Shown in pieces: positions 55,236 to 63,566 of a DNA stretch of 64,000 nt. The notes beneath the pieces were generated by a model. That model was not told where the DNA came from. It saw only the letters and a program-made list of their open reading frames with translations, and made no database searches. Source of the stretch: Micromonospora sp. NBRC 110009 (GTDB taxonomy: Bacteria > Actinomycetota > Actinomycetes > Mycobacteriales > Micromonosporaceae). Every line of letters starts with the position of its first letter. Within the stretch, counting starts at the first letter, position 1. Where the stretch lies: NCBI RefSeq assembly GCF_030518795.1, contig NZ_CP130427.1:5704001-5768000 (forward strand). The letters run 5' to 3'. The position numbers and the translations under genes are program-made.

Positions 55236-56465
55236 GTGAAGATCGTCTCAGCGGACGTCATCGTCTCCAGCCCCGACCGCAACTTCGTCACCCTCAAGAT
55301 CACCACTGACGAGGGGATCAGCGGGCTGGGGGACGGCACCCTCAACGGGCGGGAGCTGAGCGTCGCCTCGTACCTGGCCGACCACGTCGTCCCCCTGCTG
55401 ATCGGGCGGGACCCGCACCGCATCGAGGACACCTGGCAGTTCCTCTACCGCTCGGCGTACTGGCGACGCGGACCGGTCACCATGGCCGCCATCGCCGCCG
55501 TCGACGTGGCGCTCTGGGACATCAAGGCCAAGGCCGCCGGGATGCCGCTCTACCAGCTCCTCGGCGGGGCGTCCCGGACCGGGATCATGGCGTACGGGCA
55601 CGCCTCGGGGCGGGATCTGCCGGAGCTGTTCGACTCGATCCGGCGGCACCTGGAGCTGGGCTTCCGGTCCATCCGGGTGCAGACGTCGGTGCCGGGCATC
55701 AACGCCGTCTACGGCGTGGCCGCCCAGCCCAGCGTCGACGGCAAGCGCTACGACTACGAGCCGGCCCAGCGCACCCCGCTGCCCGCCGAGGAGGACTGGG
55801 ACACCCGGGCGTACCTGCGCCACCTGCCCGGCGTCTTCGAGGCGGTGCGCAACGAGTTCGGCCCGGAGCTGCCGCTGCTGCACGACGGGCACCACCGGAT
55901 GACCCCGATCCAGGCCGCCAAGCTCGGCAAGGCCCTCGAACCGTACGACCTGTTCTGGCTGGAGGACTGCACCCCGGCGGAGAACCAGGAGGCGCTGCGG
56001 CTGGTCCGCCAGCACACCACCACCCCGCTGGCCATCGGCGAGGTCTTCAACACCGTGTGGGACTACCAGACGCTGATCCGGGAACAGCTCATCGACTACG
56101 TCCGGTCTGCCGTCACCCACACCGGGGGCATCACGGCCATGCGGAAGCTGCTCGACTTCGCCGCGCAGTACCAGATCAAGTCCGGCATCCACGGGCCGAC
56201 CGACATCTCGCCGGTCGGCATGGCCGCCGCGCTGCACCTGGACCTGGCCATCCACAACTTCGGCATCCAGGAGTACATGCAGCACGGCCCGCTCACCAAC
56301 GAGGTGTTCCGGCAGTCCTTCACCTTCACCGACGGCTACCTGCACCCGGGCGAGCAGCCCGGCCTCGGCGTGGAGCTCGACGAGGAGGCTGCCGCCCGGT
56401 TCCCGTACCAGCCGGCGTACCTGCCGTTCAACCGGCTCCAGGACGGCACCGTCCATGACTGGTGA
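55236..56465 (+). CDS. manD: D-mannonate dehydratase (enolase superfamily, ManD/RspA type)
   Basis: A 409-aa enzyme making KDG from D-mannonate (some relatives also use D-gluconate weakly). ManD features: [10 protein letters not shown]-like [94 protein letters not shown], and [25 protein letters not shown] eight bases before GTG 55236 fixes the start. It feeds the same kinase and aldolase as DgoD. High-activity ManD cannot be told from low-activity relatives by sequence alone. Confidence 0.9.
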   Translation: MKIVSADVIVSSPDRNFVTLKITTDEGISGLGDGTLNGRELSVASYLADHVVPLLIGRDPHRIEDTWQFLYRSAYWRRGPVTMAAIAAVDVALWDIKAKAAGMPLYQLLGGASRTGIMAYGHASGRDLPELFDSIRRHLELGFRSIRVQTSVPGINAVYGVAAQPSVDGKRYDYEPAQRTPLPAEEDWDTRAYLRHLPGVFEAVRNEFGPELPLLHDGHHRMTPIQAAKLGKALEPYDLFWLEDCTPAENQEALRLVRQHTTTPLAIGEVFNTVWDYQTLIREQLIDYVRSAVTHTGGITAMRKLLDFAAQYQIKSGIHGPTDISPVGMAAALHLDLAIHNFGIQEYMQHGPLTNEVFRQSFTFTDGYLHPGEQPGLGVELDEEAAARFPYQPAYLPFNRLQDGTVHDW

Positions 56466-57000
56466 GCGGCGACCCACCCGGCACATCGTGGTGATGGGCG
56501 TGTCCGGGGCGGGCAAGACGACCGTGGCCCGGGGCATCAGTGAGCTGACCGGCCTGCGCTTCGCCGAGGCGGACGAGTTCCACTCGGCGGCCAACGTGGC
56601 GCAGATGCGGGCCGGTATCCCGCTGGACGACGCGCAGCGCTGGCCCTGGCTGCGCGCCCTGGCCGGCTGGATGGCCGACCGGCACGCCGAAGGGGTCTCC
56701 ACGATCCTGACCTGCTCGGCCCTGAAGCGCTCCTACCGGGACGTGCTGCGGCAGGGGCCGCCGGAGGTGGAGTTCCTGCACCTGGACGGGGCGGCGGAGC
56801 TGATCCAGGACCGGTTGCGCCAGCGGGTCGGGCACTACATGCCGGCGAGCCTGTTCGACTCCCAGCGGGCCATCCTGGAACACCTCGACCCGGACGAGGC
56901 CGGGGTGGTGCTGGAGGTGGCGGCGTCGCCGGCCGACCTCGTCGCGGCGGCGATCAGCCGGCTCGACCTGCCGCTGCGCGCGGCGGTCGGCGGGCGCTGA
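56455..57000 (+). CDS. gntK: gluconokinase
   Basis: A 181-aa P-loop kinase: [20 protein letters not shown] (Walker A), [49 protein letters not shown] and [12 protein letters not shown], all standard for GntK. It makes 6-phosphogluconate for the pentose phosphate pathway. The gene overlaps the mannonate dehydratase by 11 bases. Its presence shows the operon handles gluconate as well as galactonate and mannonate. Its stop codon lies in one arm of a hairpin shared with the convergent YchJ gene. Confidence 0.92.
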   Translation: MTGERRPTRHIVVMGVSGAGKTTVARGISELTGLRFAEADEFHSAANVAQMRAGIPLDDAQRWPWLRALAGWMADRHAEGVSTILTCSALKRSYRDVLRQGPPEVEFLHLDGAAELIQDRLRQRVGHYMPASLFDSQRAILEHLDPDEAGVVLEVAASPADLVAAAISRLDLPLRAAVGGR

Positions 57001-57020
57001 CCGCCGGGTCCGGCCGTCAG
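56997..57020. terminator. bidirectional hairpin containing both stop codons
   Basis: CTGACCGCC (56997-57005) and GGCCGTCAG (57012-57020) pair with one mismatch. The TGA of gluconokinase lies in the left arm and the TGA of the convergent YchJ gene, read on the minus strand, in the right arm. Modest stability; no U-tract. Confidence 0.45.
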
Positions 57021-57433
57021 TCGGGGAGGGCGTCCAGGTAGACCCAGCGGCCGCCCTCCCGGACGAAGCGGCTCTGCTCCTCCACTGCGCCGGGGCGGCC
57101 GGCCTCCCGGTAGTGGGCGCGGAACGCGACCGTGCCGGCGGTGTCGAACAGGCCGCCCCGATCGGTGTCGAGGATCTCCAGGCGGGTCCACCGGGTGCCC
57201 GGGTCCAGCCGCAGCCGCGCCGGCCGGGTGCGGGAGTGCCAGCTGCGCAGCAGGTAGTCGGCGTCCCCGACGGCGAAGGCGCTGTACCGGGAGCGCATCA
57301 GCGCCTCGGCGGTCGCCGCGGTCGACCCGCCCCGGTGGACCGGGCCGCAGCAGTCCGCGTACGGCAGGCCGCTGCCGCAGGGGCAGGGCTGGGTCTCCTC
57401 GGCCGCGCTCCGGCGGGCACCACGTTTCGCCAC
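57017..57433 (-). CDS. YchJ family protein with SEC-C zinc motif
   Basis: A 138-aa protein. The N-terminal PCPCGSGLPYADCCGP is a SEC-C zinc-binding motif (CxC-x8-CC). The remainder is the YchJ middle domain (AEALMRSRYSAFAVGDADYL; SWHSRTRP; TVAFRAHYREAGR; EQSRFVREGGRWVYLD), an NTF2-like fold. Function unknown. Start at GTG 57433. Confidence 0.88.
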   Translation of the reverse strand: MAKRGARRSAAEETQPCPCGSGLPYADCCGPVHRGGSTAATAEALMRSRYSAFAVGDADYLLRSWHSRTRPARLRLDPGTRWTRLEILDTDRGGLFDTAGTVAFRAHYREAGRPGAVEEQSRFVREGGRWVYLDALPD

Positions 57434-57454
57434 CCGGCCATTCTCGTCGAACGT

Positions 57455-57988
57455 TCAGCGGGGTGAGCGGGCGGCTCCGCGAATCGGCCCGCGGCTGGGT
57501 CGGCGGGCGGTGTTCCGCCGGCCGGACGACTCCATCGTCGTCGCCTTCTTCGCCGGCGTCCGGGTCGCGGCGATGGTGCGAGCCTTGGCGGTGGCCGCGG
57601 CCTGCTTGGCGGTGGTCTTCCTGGCCGTACCCTTCTTCGTCGGCGCCTTCTTCGCCGTGGCCTTCTTGGCGGGGGCCTTCTTCGCGGTCGCCTTGGTGGC
57701 GGGGGCCTTCTTCGCGGCGGCCTTGGTGGCCGGGGCCTTCTTCGCGGCCGCCGCCTTGGCGGTCGGCCGGCGGGTGGGCGTGGCGGTGGTGGCCGCGGTG
57801 TCCGTCTTCTTGGCGACCCGCGCGGTGGTCGGGGTCGGCTTCTCGCCCGGGGTCTTGGCGGCCGTCGCCGCGGTCGCCCGCCTGGTGGCGGTCGCGACCT
57901 TCTTCGCCGCGGTCTTGTTCGGCATCGGGGCCTTCCGGGCCCCGGTGGCTTTCCTGGCGCTTCTCGGTCTCGTGGCCGCCTGGGCCAT
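57455..57988 (-). CDS. histone-H1-like Lys/Ala-rich DNA-binding protein
   Basis: A 177-aa strongly basic, low-complexity protein without an ordered domain. GAGGAGGAG three bases before the ATG at 57988 is a strong ribosome site. The middle (about 70-125) is a repeat of ten residues of the form AKKAPATKAA, encoded by a 30-bp repeat. It resembles eukaryotic H1 tails and the C-terminal tail of actinobacterial HupB. It should compact DNA or bind RNA. It lacks the HU domain itself. Confidence 0.8.
   Translation of the reverse strand: MAQAATRPRSARKATGARKAPMPNKTAAKKVATATRRATAATAAKTPGEKPTPTTARVAKKTDTAATTATPTRRPTAKAAAAKKAPATKAAAKKAPATKATAKKAPAKKATAKKAPTKKGTARKTTAKQAAATAKARTIAATRTPAKKATTMESSGRRNTARRPSRGPIRGAARSPR
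57645..57764. repeat. 30-bp tandem repeat in the histone-like gene
   Basis: Four copies of a 30-bp unit beginning GCCTTCTTCGC start at 57645, 57675, 57705 and 57735, with few differences. They encode the KKAPATKA-type decapeptide repeat on the minus strand. Copy number may vary between strains. Confidence 0.85.
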
Positions 57989-58154
57989 CGCTCCTCCTCG
58001 CGTCCGCCGCGGCCGGAACGGCCGTGGGCGTGGTCCGGCGACGTCGGGCCGATTCGGCCCGCGCGGCGCGCGTGTCTTCCCGCCGCGCCGGTGGTCAAAC
58101 CCGCCGGGGACCGCCGGCCGGAGGTTGTTGCGGACCGGTAGTGCAATCGACGAC

Positions 58155-59099
58155 ATGGGCGACGACATCGGCGAGCGGCTCGCGGCGGCCGCCGCGGCGA
58201 TCCGGGAACACGACCTGGCCGGACAGCGGTTGCGGGAGCTGTCCGGGCGGATGATGGCGGCGCGGGCCGCCGTCGGGGTCCTGCGCGAGCGGCTCGACGC
58301 CGAGCAGGCCGACGTCGACCGCCTCGAAGGGCTCACCCTGAGCCGGGTGGTCGCCGCGCTGCGCGGCGTACGCGACGACGCGCTGGCGCGGGAACGTGCC
58401 GAGGTGGACGCCGCCCGGCTGCGGCTCGCCGAGGCCGAGCGGCTGCTCGCGGCGCTGCGGGACGAGTCGGCGCGGACCCAGGCGAGGCGGCGTCGACTCG
58501 CCACCGCGCCGGGGGAGTACGCGGCGCTGCTCGACGAACGGGAGCGCCTGCTCGCCGGCTCCGACGACCCGCGGCGACCGCGCCTGCTGGAACTGGCCGA
58601 GCGGCGCGGCCGGCTGACGGCGGAGCATCGGGAGCTGACCGAGGCGGTACGCGCCGCCCGGAACGCGGAGTCCGCCCTGCATCATCTGCGGGAGCTGCTG
58701 AGCCGCGCGTCGGAGTGGTCGACGTACGACGCGCTGGGCGGCGGCCTGGTCACCAGCATGGTCAAGCACGACATCCTCGACGAGGCGGCCGACGCGTCGG
58801 CCCGCGCGGACCGGGCCCTCGCGACGCTCCGCACCGAGCTGGCCGACCTGTCCGGGGCCACCCCCGACACGCCCGGACCGGTGGCCGGCGAGCTGACCCG
58901 GTTCGCCGACATCTGGCTGGACAACCTACTCACCGACGTCGTCGTGCTGCGGCGGGTGGAGCGGTCCCTCGGCGAGGTCGTGGACGCGCTGGGCGAGGTG
59001 GCCGGACTGCGTCGCCAGCTGGAAACGCGCGCCGCCGAGCTGGGCGCTCGGCTCGCCGCCGTGGAGAGGGAACGCGGCGAGCTGCTGAAACCGGCCTGA
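58155..59099 (+). CDS. hypothetical coiled-coil protein
   Basis: A 314-aa Arg/Glu/Ala/Leu-rich protein that is almost entirely helical with heptad patterns (RLRELSGRMMAARAAVGVLR; RLRLAEAERLLAALRDESAR; LRRQLETRAAELGARLAAVE). A less charged central segment (about 195-215, YDALGGGLVTSMVKHDILDE) is the most distinctive part. No signal, membrane helix or cysteine. No family recognised. It is divergent from the histone-like gene. The ATG at 58155 has no clear ribosome site, and a leaderless or near-leaderless start after TAGTGC (58139) is possible. Confidence 0.7.
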   Translation: MGDDIGERLAAAAAAIREHDLAGQRLRELSGRMMAARAAVGVLRERLDAEQADVDRLEGLTLSRVVAALRGVRDDALARERAEVDAARLRLAEAERLLAALRDESARTQARRRRLATAPGEYAALLDERERLLAGSDDPRRPRLLELAERRGRLTAEHRELTEAVRAARNAESALHHLRELLSRASEWSTYDALGGGLVTSMVKHDILDEAADASARADRALATLRTELADLSGATPDTPGPVAGELTRFADIWLDNLLTDVVVLRRVERSLGEVVDALGEVAGLRRQLETRAAELGARLAAVERERGELLKPA

Positions 59100-59208
59100 G
59101 GTCGCCGATTGGCCCAATCACCGGCGCACGGATCGGCTCTCCTGATGGGCCGCATGCCGTCCTACCGTCGAGTCGGCAACCGAAACCCGCGAAGGGACCG
59201 AGACGACG

Positions 59209-59826
59209 ATGACCACCGCCGACATGTGGTTCGACCCGCGCTGCCCGTGGGCCTGGAACGCCTCCCGCTGGCTGCTCGAGGTGGAGCGGGTCCGTGAGGT
59301 GCGGGTCCACTTCCACGTGATGAGCCTGTCCGTGCTCAACGAGGGGCGCGAGGGCTTGGAGGAGTGGTACCGGGAGTGGCTGAAGCCGGGCCTGGGCCCG
59401 GTCCGGGTGTGCGTGGCCGCCGAACAGAAGTACGGCCCCGAGGTGCTGCGCGACCTCTACACCGCGCTGGGCGAGCGGATCCACCACGAGCGGGCCCCGA
59501 TCAGCCGGGAGCTGTACGTGGCCGCGCTGACGGAGCTGGGGCTGCCCGTCGAACTGGCCGACGCCGCCGACACCACCGACCACGACGCGGCCCTGCTGGC
59601 CAGCCACCACGCCGGGCTGACCCCGGTCGGGGAGGACCTCGGTACGCCGACCATCCACGTCACCGATCCGGCTGGGCGGATGAACGCGTTCTTCGGGCCG
59701 GTCGTGGCGCCGATCCCGCGCGGCGAGGACGCCGGCCGGCTCTGGGACGGGGTGCTGCTGGTCGCCGGCACCGACGGGTTCTTCGAGCTGAAGAGGGCCC
59801 GGACGCGGCCGCCGATCGAACGCTGA
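59209..59826 (+). CDS. DsbA-like mycothiol-dependent nitroreductase (Rv2466c type)
   Basis: A 205-aa thioredoxin-fold protein with an inserted helical domain. The active site DPRCPWAWNASRWLLEVE has the single catalytic Cys of the CPWxW type found in mycobacterial Rv2466c, which uses mycothiol to reduce nitro-compounds. The cis-Pro region is GTPTIHVTDPAGR. The C-terminal FFGPVVAPIPRGEDAGRLWD also matches. GAAGGGA lies about twelve bases before the ATG. It stands alone. Confidence 0.87.
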   Translation: MTTADMWFDPRCPWAWNASRWLLEVERVREVRVHFHVMSLSVLNEGREGLEEWYREWLKPGLGPVRVCVAAEQKYGPEVLRDLYTALGERIHHERAPISRELYVAALTELGLPVELADAADTTDHDAALLASHHAGLTPVGEDLGTPTIHVTDPAGRMNAFFGPVVAPIPRGEDAGRLWDGVLLVAGTDGFFELKRARTRPPIER

Positions 59827-59910
59827 GCGCTGCCGGCGGCCCGGTGACGGGGACACCTCCGCCTGACCCGGTCGCGGCGGATGGGCGCCCCACCCGCCGC
59901 GACCGGTGTC

Positions 59911-61386
59911 TCAGACCCCGATCCGGGACCAGTCACCCCAGATCGCGAACGACATGCCCCGGCTCGCCTGGATGTTGACGAACAGGGTGTGCCCGTCCGG
60001 GCTGAACGTGGAGCCGGCGAACTCGTCGTTGGACCGGTCCGCGCCGGTGCTGCTGACCAGCCGGTTCAACGCGATGTCGAACAACTCGCCGCGCGGGGTG
60101 AGTCCGCGTACGTAGTTGTCGTCCACGTTGTCCTCGCAGACCACCAGCGTGCCGCGCGGGCTGGTGGTCACGTTGTCCGGGAAGTCCAGCACATCCGGCC
60201 CGGGCGACTCGTACACCAACCGCAGCACCTGCGCCCGGCAGTCGTACGCCCACACCTGGCCGTGCCCGTTGCCGTAGCCGTCGGCGACCGGTCCGGTCGA
60301 CGACTCGGCGGGGCCACCACCCTGGGTGGCGGTGAAGTAGACGACGCCGTCGTCGTACGCCGACCCCTCGAGCCGGGAGAAGTAGGCGGCGCCCCGGTCC
60401 CAGCCCTGCCGCGAGACATGCGTCAGCGCCTGGTCGTTCGTCGTCGGCGCCACCTGGCCCGGGGTGTACGGGAACCGCGGCGCCGGGTCGTCGATGTCCA
60501 CCCACTGCACCGGGTACGTCGCGTGTGGCCGCTGCGCGGCCGCCAGGTCCAGGTTGGGGCGACCGCGCACCGCGAGCATCTGCAGCCGGCCCCCGTCGGC
60601 CAGCCGGCCCGACCTCGTCGGGTCCACCGGCGGCGTGTACCGGTAGAAGCCGGACGGGAAGCCGAAGTTGTCCTCGGTGAGGTACAGGTGCCCACCGCGC
60701 GGGTCGTACGCCACCGACTCGTGCGCGAACCGGCCGGCGGCGGTGATCGGCGCCCGGTCCGACTGCCCGTCGGCGGGCACCTCGTAGATGAAGCCGTGCC
60801 GCTGGGTGAGTGGCACGTTGGAGGCGCCGGTGAAGTCCGGGCCGACGTCGGGCCCGTTGACCGTCTCCTCGCAGGTGATCCAGCTGCCCCACGGCATCCG
60901 GCCGCCCGAGCAGTTCATCATCGTGCCGTTGAGGCTGGTCCAGGCGCGGCGGACCTCGCCGTACCGGGTGACCTCGACCGTGGTGGTGCCGCCCTGCGCC
61001 ATCGGGTCGTACGCCGCGGCGGCGTCGCCGAAGGCGGGGCCCGGGTTGTTCACCTCGTGATTGCGGACCAGCCGGACGGTGCCGTCGGGGCCCCGGAAGG
61101 CGCCCATCCCGTCGTGCCGGCCGGGCAGCCGCGTGCCGTCGTCCAGCGTCACGGGGAACTCGGTGTCGTGGAACGAGCGGTACTGGAAACCCTCGGGCAG
61201 GTGCAGGCGGACCTTGCCGTCCCGCAGGTCCGGCACCGGCCCGAGGGTCGGGTGGGGTGCCGGACGCCGGCCGACCGCGCCGGCCTCGGCACGCGCCACG
61301 AAGCCGATGAACGGGCCGCCGAGAACGGCGCCGCCGGCCGCGGCGGCGGCGCCGCGCAGCAGGGTACGCCGGTTGAGATCAGGCAT
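59911..61386 (-). CDS. Tat-exported PhoX-like (DUF839) protein
   Basis: A 491-aa beta-propeller protein. The twin-arginine signal is LNRRTLLRGAAAAAGGAVLG. PhoX/DUF839 features include LVRNHEVNNPGPAF, NCSGGRMPWGSWITCEETVN (metal-binding Cys/Glu), GFIYEVPADG, FAHESVAYDPRGGHLYLTED, and TLVVCEDNVDDN. True PhoX is a Ca/Fe alkaline phosphatase; many DUF839 members are untested, so phosphatase activity is inference. AAAGGAG seven bases upstream supports the ATG at 61386. Confidence 0.87.
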   Translation of the reverse strand: MPDLNRRTLLRGAAAAAGGAVLGGPFIGFVARAEAGAVGRRPAPHPTLGPVPDLRDGKVRLHLPEGFQYRSFHDTEFPVTLDDGTRLPGRHDGMGAFRGPDGTVRLVRNHEVNNPGPAFGDAAAAYDPMAQGGTTTVEVTRYGEVRRAWTSLNGTMMNCSGGRMPWGSWITCEETVNGPDVGPDFTGASNVPLTQRHGFIYEVPADGQSDRAPITAAGRFAHESVAYDPRGGHLYLTEDNFGFPSGFYRYTPPVDPTRSGRLADGGRLQMLAVRGRPNLDLAAAQRPHATYPVQWVDIDDPAPRFPYTPGQVAPTTNDQALTHVSRQGWDRGAAYFSRLEGSAYDDGVVYFTATQGGGPAESSTGPVADGYGNGHGQVWAYDCRAQVLRLVYESPGPDVLDFPDNVTTSPRGTLVVCEDNVDDNYVRGLTPRGELFDIALNRLVSSTGADRSNDEFAGSTFSPDGHTLFVNIQASRGMSFAIWGDWSRIGV

Positions 61387-61510
61387 CGGGGGACTCCTTT
61401 GTCGCCAGGTCCCCGTTCATCGAGACCGGGGACTGATCCTCCGAGTGATCCTCGTCACCTGTTCACCGCATGGCAACCTTCCGGCAAGGTCGGCGGCCCG
61501 GCGAAGTGGC

Positions 61511-62287
61511 TCAGGCCGGCGGCAGCTCGACCGGCAGCGGCACCGGGCGCTTCGCCACCCGCCCGTCGCCGGAGGAGCGCCCACGCAGGTGCCGCGCCAG
61601 CCACGGCAGCAGGTGCCGGCGGGTCCAGGCCAGCTCGGCCCGGACCACCTCGTGGGGCGGGCGCCGGGTGGCCGGCGGCAGCGGCTGCGACCACGAGTCG
61701 TCGTACCCGGGCAGGCCGGCGGTGTAGGCGAGCGCGGCGGCGATCCGCTCGTGGCCGGCGGAGTTGGCGTGCAGCCGGTCGTCGCTCCACAGTCGCGGGT
61801 CCGAGGCGACCGGGTGCGCGCCGAGGTCCAGCAGCGTCGCCCCGGTCTCGGTGCTGACCGCCCGCACCGCCGCGTTGAACGCCAGCATCCGGCCGCGCAA
61901 CGGGCGGGCCAGCGGCATCACCGGTGCCGGGTCGGGCAGGGTGAAGGTGAGTACGGTGGCGCCCTGACCGACCAGGGCCCGCTGCATCGCACCCACGTCC
62001 TCGGCCACCTGGTCGGGGTCGAACGACGGCCGGAGCACGTCGTTCATCCCGGCCACCACGGTCGCCAGGTCGGGGGCCAGCGCCAGGGCCGCCGGCAGCT
62101 GCTCGGCCCGGATCCGCCCGGTGGTCCGGCCTCGGATGGCCAGGTTCGCGTACTCCAGGCCGCCCTGCGCCCGCGCCACGGCCAGGGCGAACCGGTCCGC
62201 CCAGCCCCGGTAGCCGCCGGCACCGTCCGGGTCGTCCAGCCCCTCCGTGGTGCTGTCGCCGATCGCCACGTACCGCCGCCACATCAC
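61511..62287 (-). CDS. SGNH/GDSL hydrolase
   Basis: A 258-aa cytoplasmic esterase-fold protein. Block I YVAIGDSTTEGLDDP holds the nucleophile Ser, block II is ANLAIRGRTTG (Gly), block III VVAGMNDVLRP (Asn), and block V SDDRLHANSAGHERIA (Asp and His). No signal peptide. The GTG at 62287 is preceded seven bases earlier by TAGGCT, so a leaderless transcript is likely; ATG 62284 is immediately next. It could deacylate lipids or polysaccharides. Confidence 0.9.
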   Translation of the reverse strand: MMWRRYVAIGDSTTEGLDDPDGAGGYRGWADRFALAVARAQGGLEYANLAIRGRTTGRIRAEQLPAALALAPDLATVVAGMNDVLRPSFDPDQVAEDVGAMQRALVGQGATVLTFTLPDPAPVMPLARPLRGRMLAFNAAVRAVSTETGATLLDLGAHPVASDPRLWSDDRLHANSAGHERIAAALAYTAGLPGYDDSWSQPLPPATRRPPHEVVRAELAWTRRHLLPWLARHLRGRSSGDGRVAKRPVPLPVELPPA

Positions 62288-62294
62288 GCCCGCC

Positions 62295-62300
62295 AGCCTA
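62295..62300 (-). promoter_or_regulatory. -10 box of a leaderless transcript (SGNH gene)
   Basis: TAGGCT on the minus strand, seven bases before GTG 62287; the same hexamer as at 46253. Confidence 0.55.
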
Positions 62301-62379
62301 CGAGCCGCCCCCCACCGCCCGGACGCGGGACACGGCGGAGCCGAACCGCTCAGCCGATCCCGACCAGCCCGCTACCGGC

Positions 62380-63492
62380 CTACAGCCAGCCGGACCGGCG
62401 GAACAGCCGGTGCAGGGTCACCGCGGCCGCGGCCATCAGCAGCAGCGCCCCCGCGTAGCCGTACCGCCAGCCGAGCTCCGGCATGTGGGCGAAGTTCATG
62501 CCGTAGATCCCGGCCACCGCGGTCTGGGTGGCCGCGATCGCCGCCCACGCGGCGATCTTGCGCATGTCGTTGTTCTGCTCGACGGCGAGCTGCGCCAGCC
62601 GGGACTGCAGGATCGAGTTGAGCAGGTCGTCGTACGCGCCGACCCGGTCCACCGCCCGGGTCAGCCGTCCCTCCACGTCGACGAACCAGCGGTGCAGCGC
62701 CGGCGGTGGCCCACCGGCCCGCTGCTCCAGCAACGCCCGCAGCGGCGCCGGCAACGGCAGCACCGCCCGCTTGAACTCCACCACTTCGCGTTTGAGCTGG
62801 TAGATGTGCTGGATGTCGGCGCTACGGTCGCGGGCGAAGACGCTCTCCTCGACCCGCTCCAGATCCCGCTCCAGATGCCCGGCGACCTCCAGGTAGAGGT
62901 CGACCATCCGGGCGCAGACCGCGTACCCGACCGCCCACGGCCCCTCGGCCAGCAACCCCGACCGGCGCTGGATGTCCTCCCGCACCTGGGCGAGGGCACC
63001 CGCGGCGCCGTGCCGCACGGTGATGGCGAACCGGTCCCCGAGGAAGACCAGCACGTCGCCGGTGTCGACCACCTCGGAGGTGTCGGTCAGCTCGGCGTGC
63101 TCGACGTAGCTCGCCGTCCGCAGCACCAGCAGCGTCACCTCGCCGTGCCGCTGCACGGTCGGCCGGTGCCCGTCGGCGAGGGCCTGCGCCACGCTCAGCT
63201 CGTCCAACCCGAAGGTGCGCCCGACCGCCGCCATCACCGCCGCGCCCGGCTCGTGCAGCCCCAGCCAGACGAACGACCGCCGGTTGCGGCGGGCCCGCGC
63301 GTACGCGTCGGCGTAGTGCGGCCGGCCCGGCTCCCGCCGGCCGGCCACGTAGACCGCGCAGTCCACCACCGCGTCTGGATTGGACGGGCGCGGGGTGGGC
63401 GCCGGCTCGCCGTCCAGCCGCCCCCGCAGGCGGGCGAGCAGGGTGGGGAGCAGGCGCCGGGGCCACCCGCTCCGTACCGCCGACCGGTCCAC
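62380..63492 (-). CDS. corA: CorA-family magnesium/cobalt transporter
   Basis: A 370-aa channel. A mixed alpha/beta cytoplasmic funnel (FVWLGLHEPGAAVMAAVGRT; VLVFLGDRFAITVRHGAAGA) and long stalk helices (VEEQ-type LAQLAVEQNNDMRKIAAWAA) lead to two C-terminal helices. The selectivity signature GMNFAHMPEL sits between them. The first ~45 residues are a basic, Pro-rich extension. AAGGAGG before GTG 63492 fixes the start. Confidence 0.92.
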   Translation of the reverse strand: MDRSAVRSGWPRRLLPTLLARLRGRLDGEPAPTPRPSNPDAVVDCAVYVAGRREPGRPHYADAYARARRNRRSFVWLGLHEPGAAVMAAVGRTFGLDELSVAQALADGHRPTVQRHGEVTLLVLRTASYVEHAELTDTSEVVDTGDVLVFLGDRFAITVRHGAAGALAQVREDIQRRSGLLAEGPWAVGYAVCARMVDLYLEVAGHLERDLERVEESVFARDRSADIQHIYQLKREVVEFKRAVLPLPAPLRALLEQRAGGPPPALHRWFVDVEGRLTRAVDRVGAYDDLLNSILQSRLAQLAVEQNNDMRKIAAWAAIAATQTAVAGIYGMNFAHMPELGWRYGYAGALLLMAAAAVTLHRLFRRSGWL

Positions 63493-63566
63493 CGGGCACC
63501 TCCTTCGGCCGGGCGCTGACGGCCTACCGTACGGTGCCCGGCCGGGTCGGCGGTGTCCGGCCCGCG

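Noticed and set aside
57645-57764. Evenly spaced 30-bp repeats that resemble a CRISPR array
   Set aside because: There are no unique spacers between units, the copies are contiguous, and they are in frame within a gene for a Lys/Ala repeat protein.
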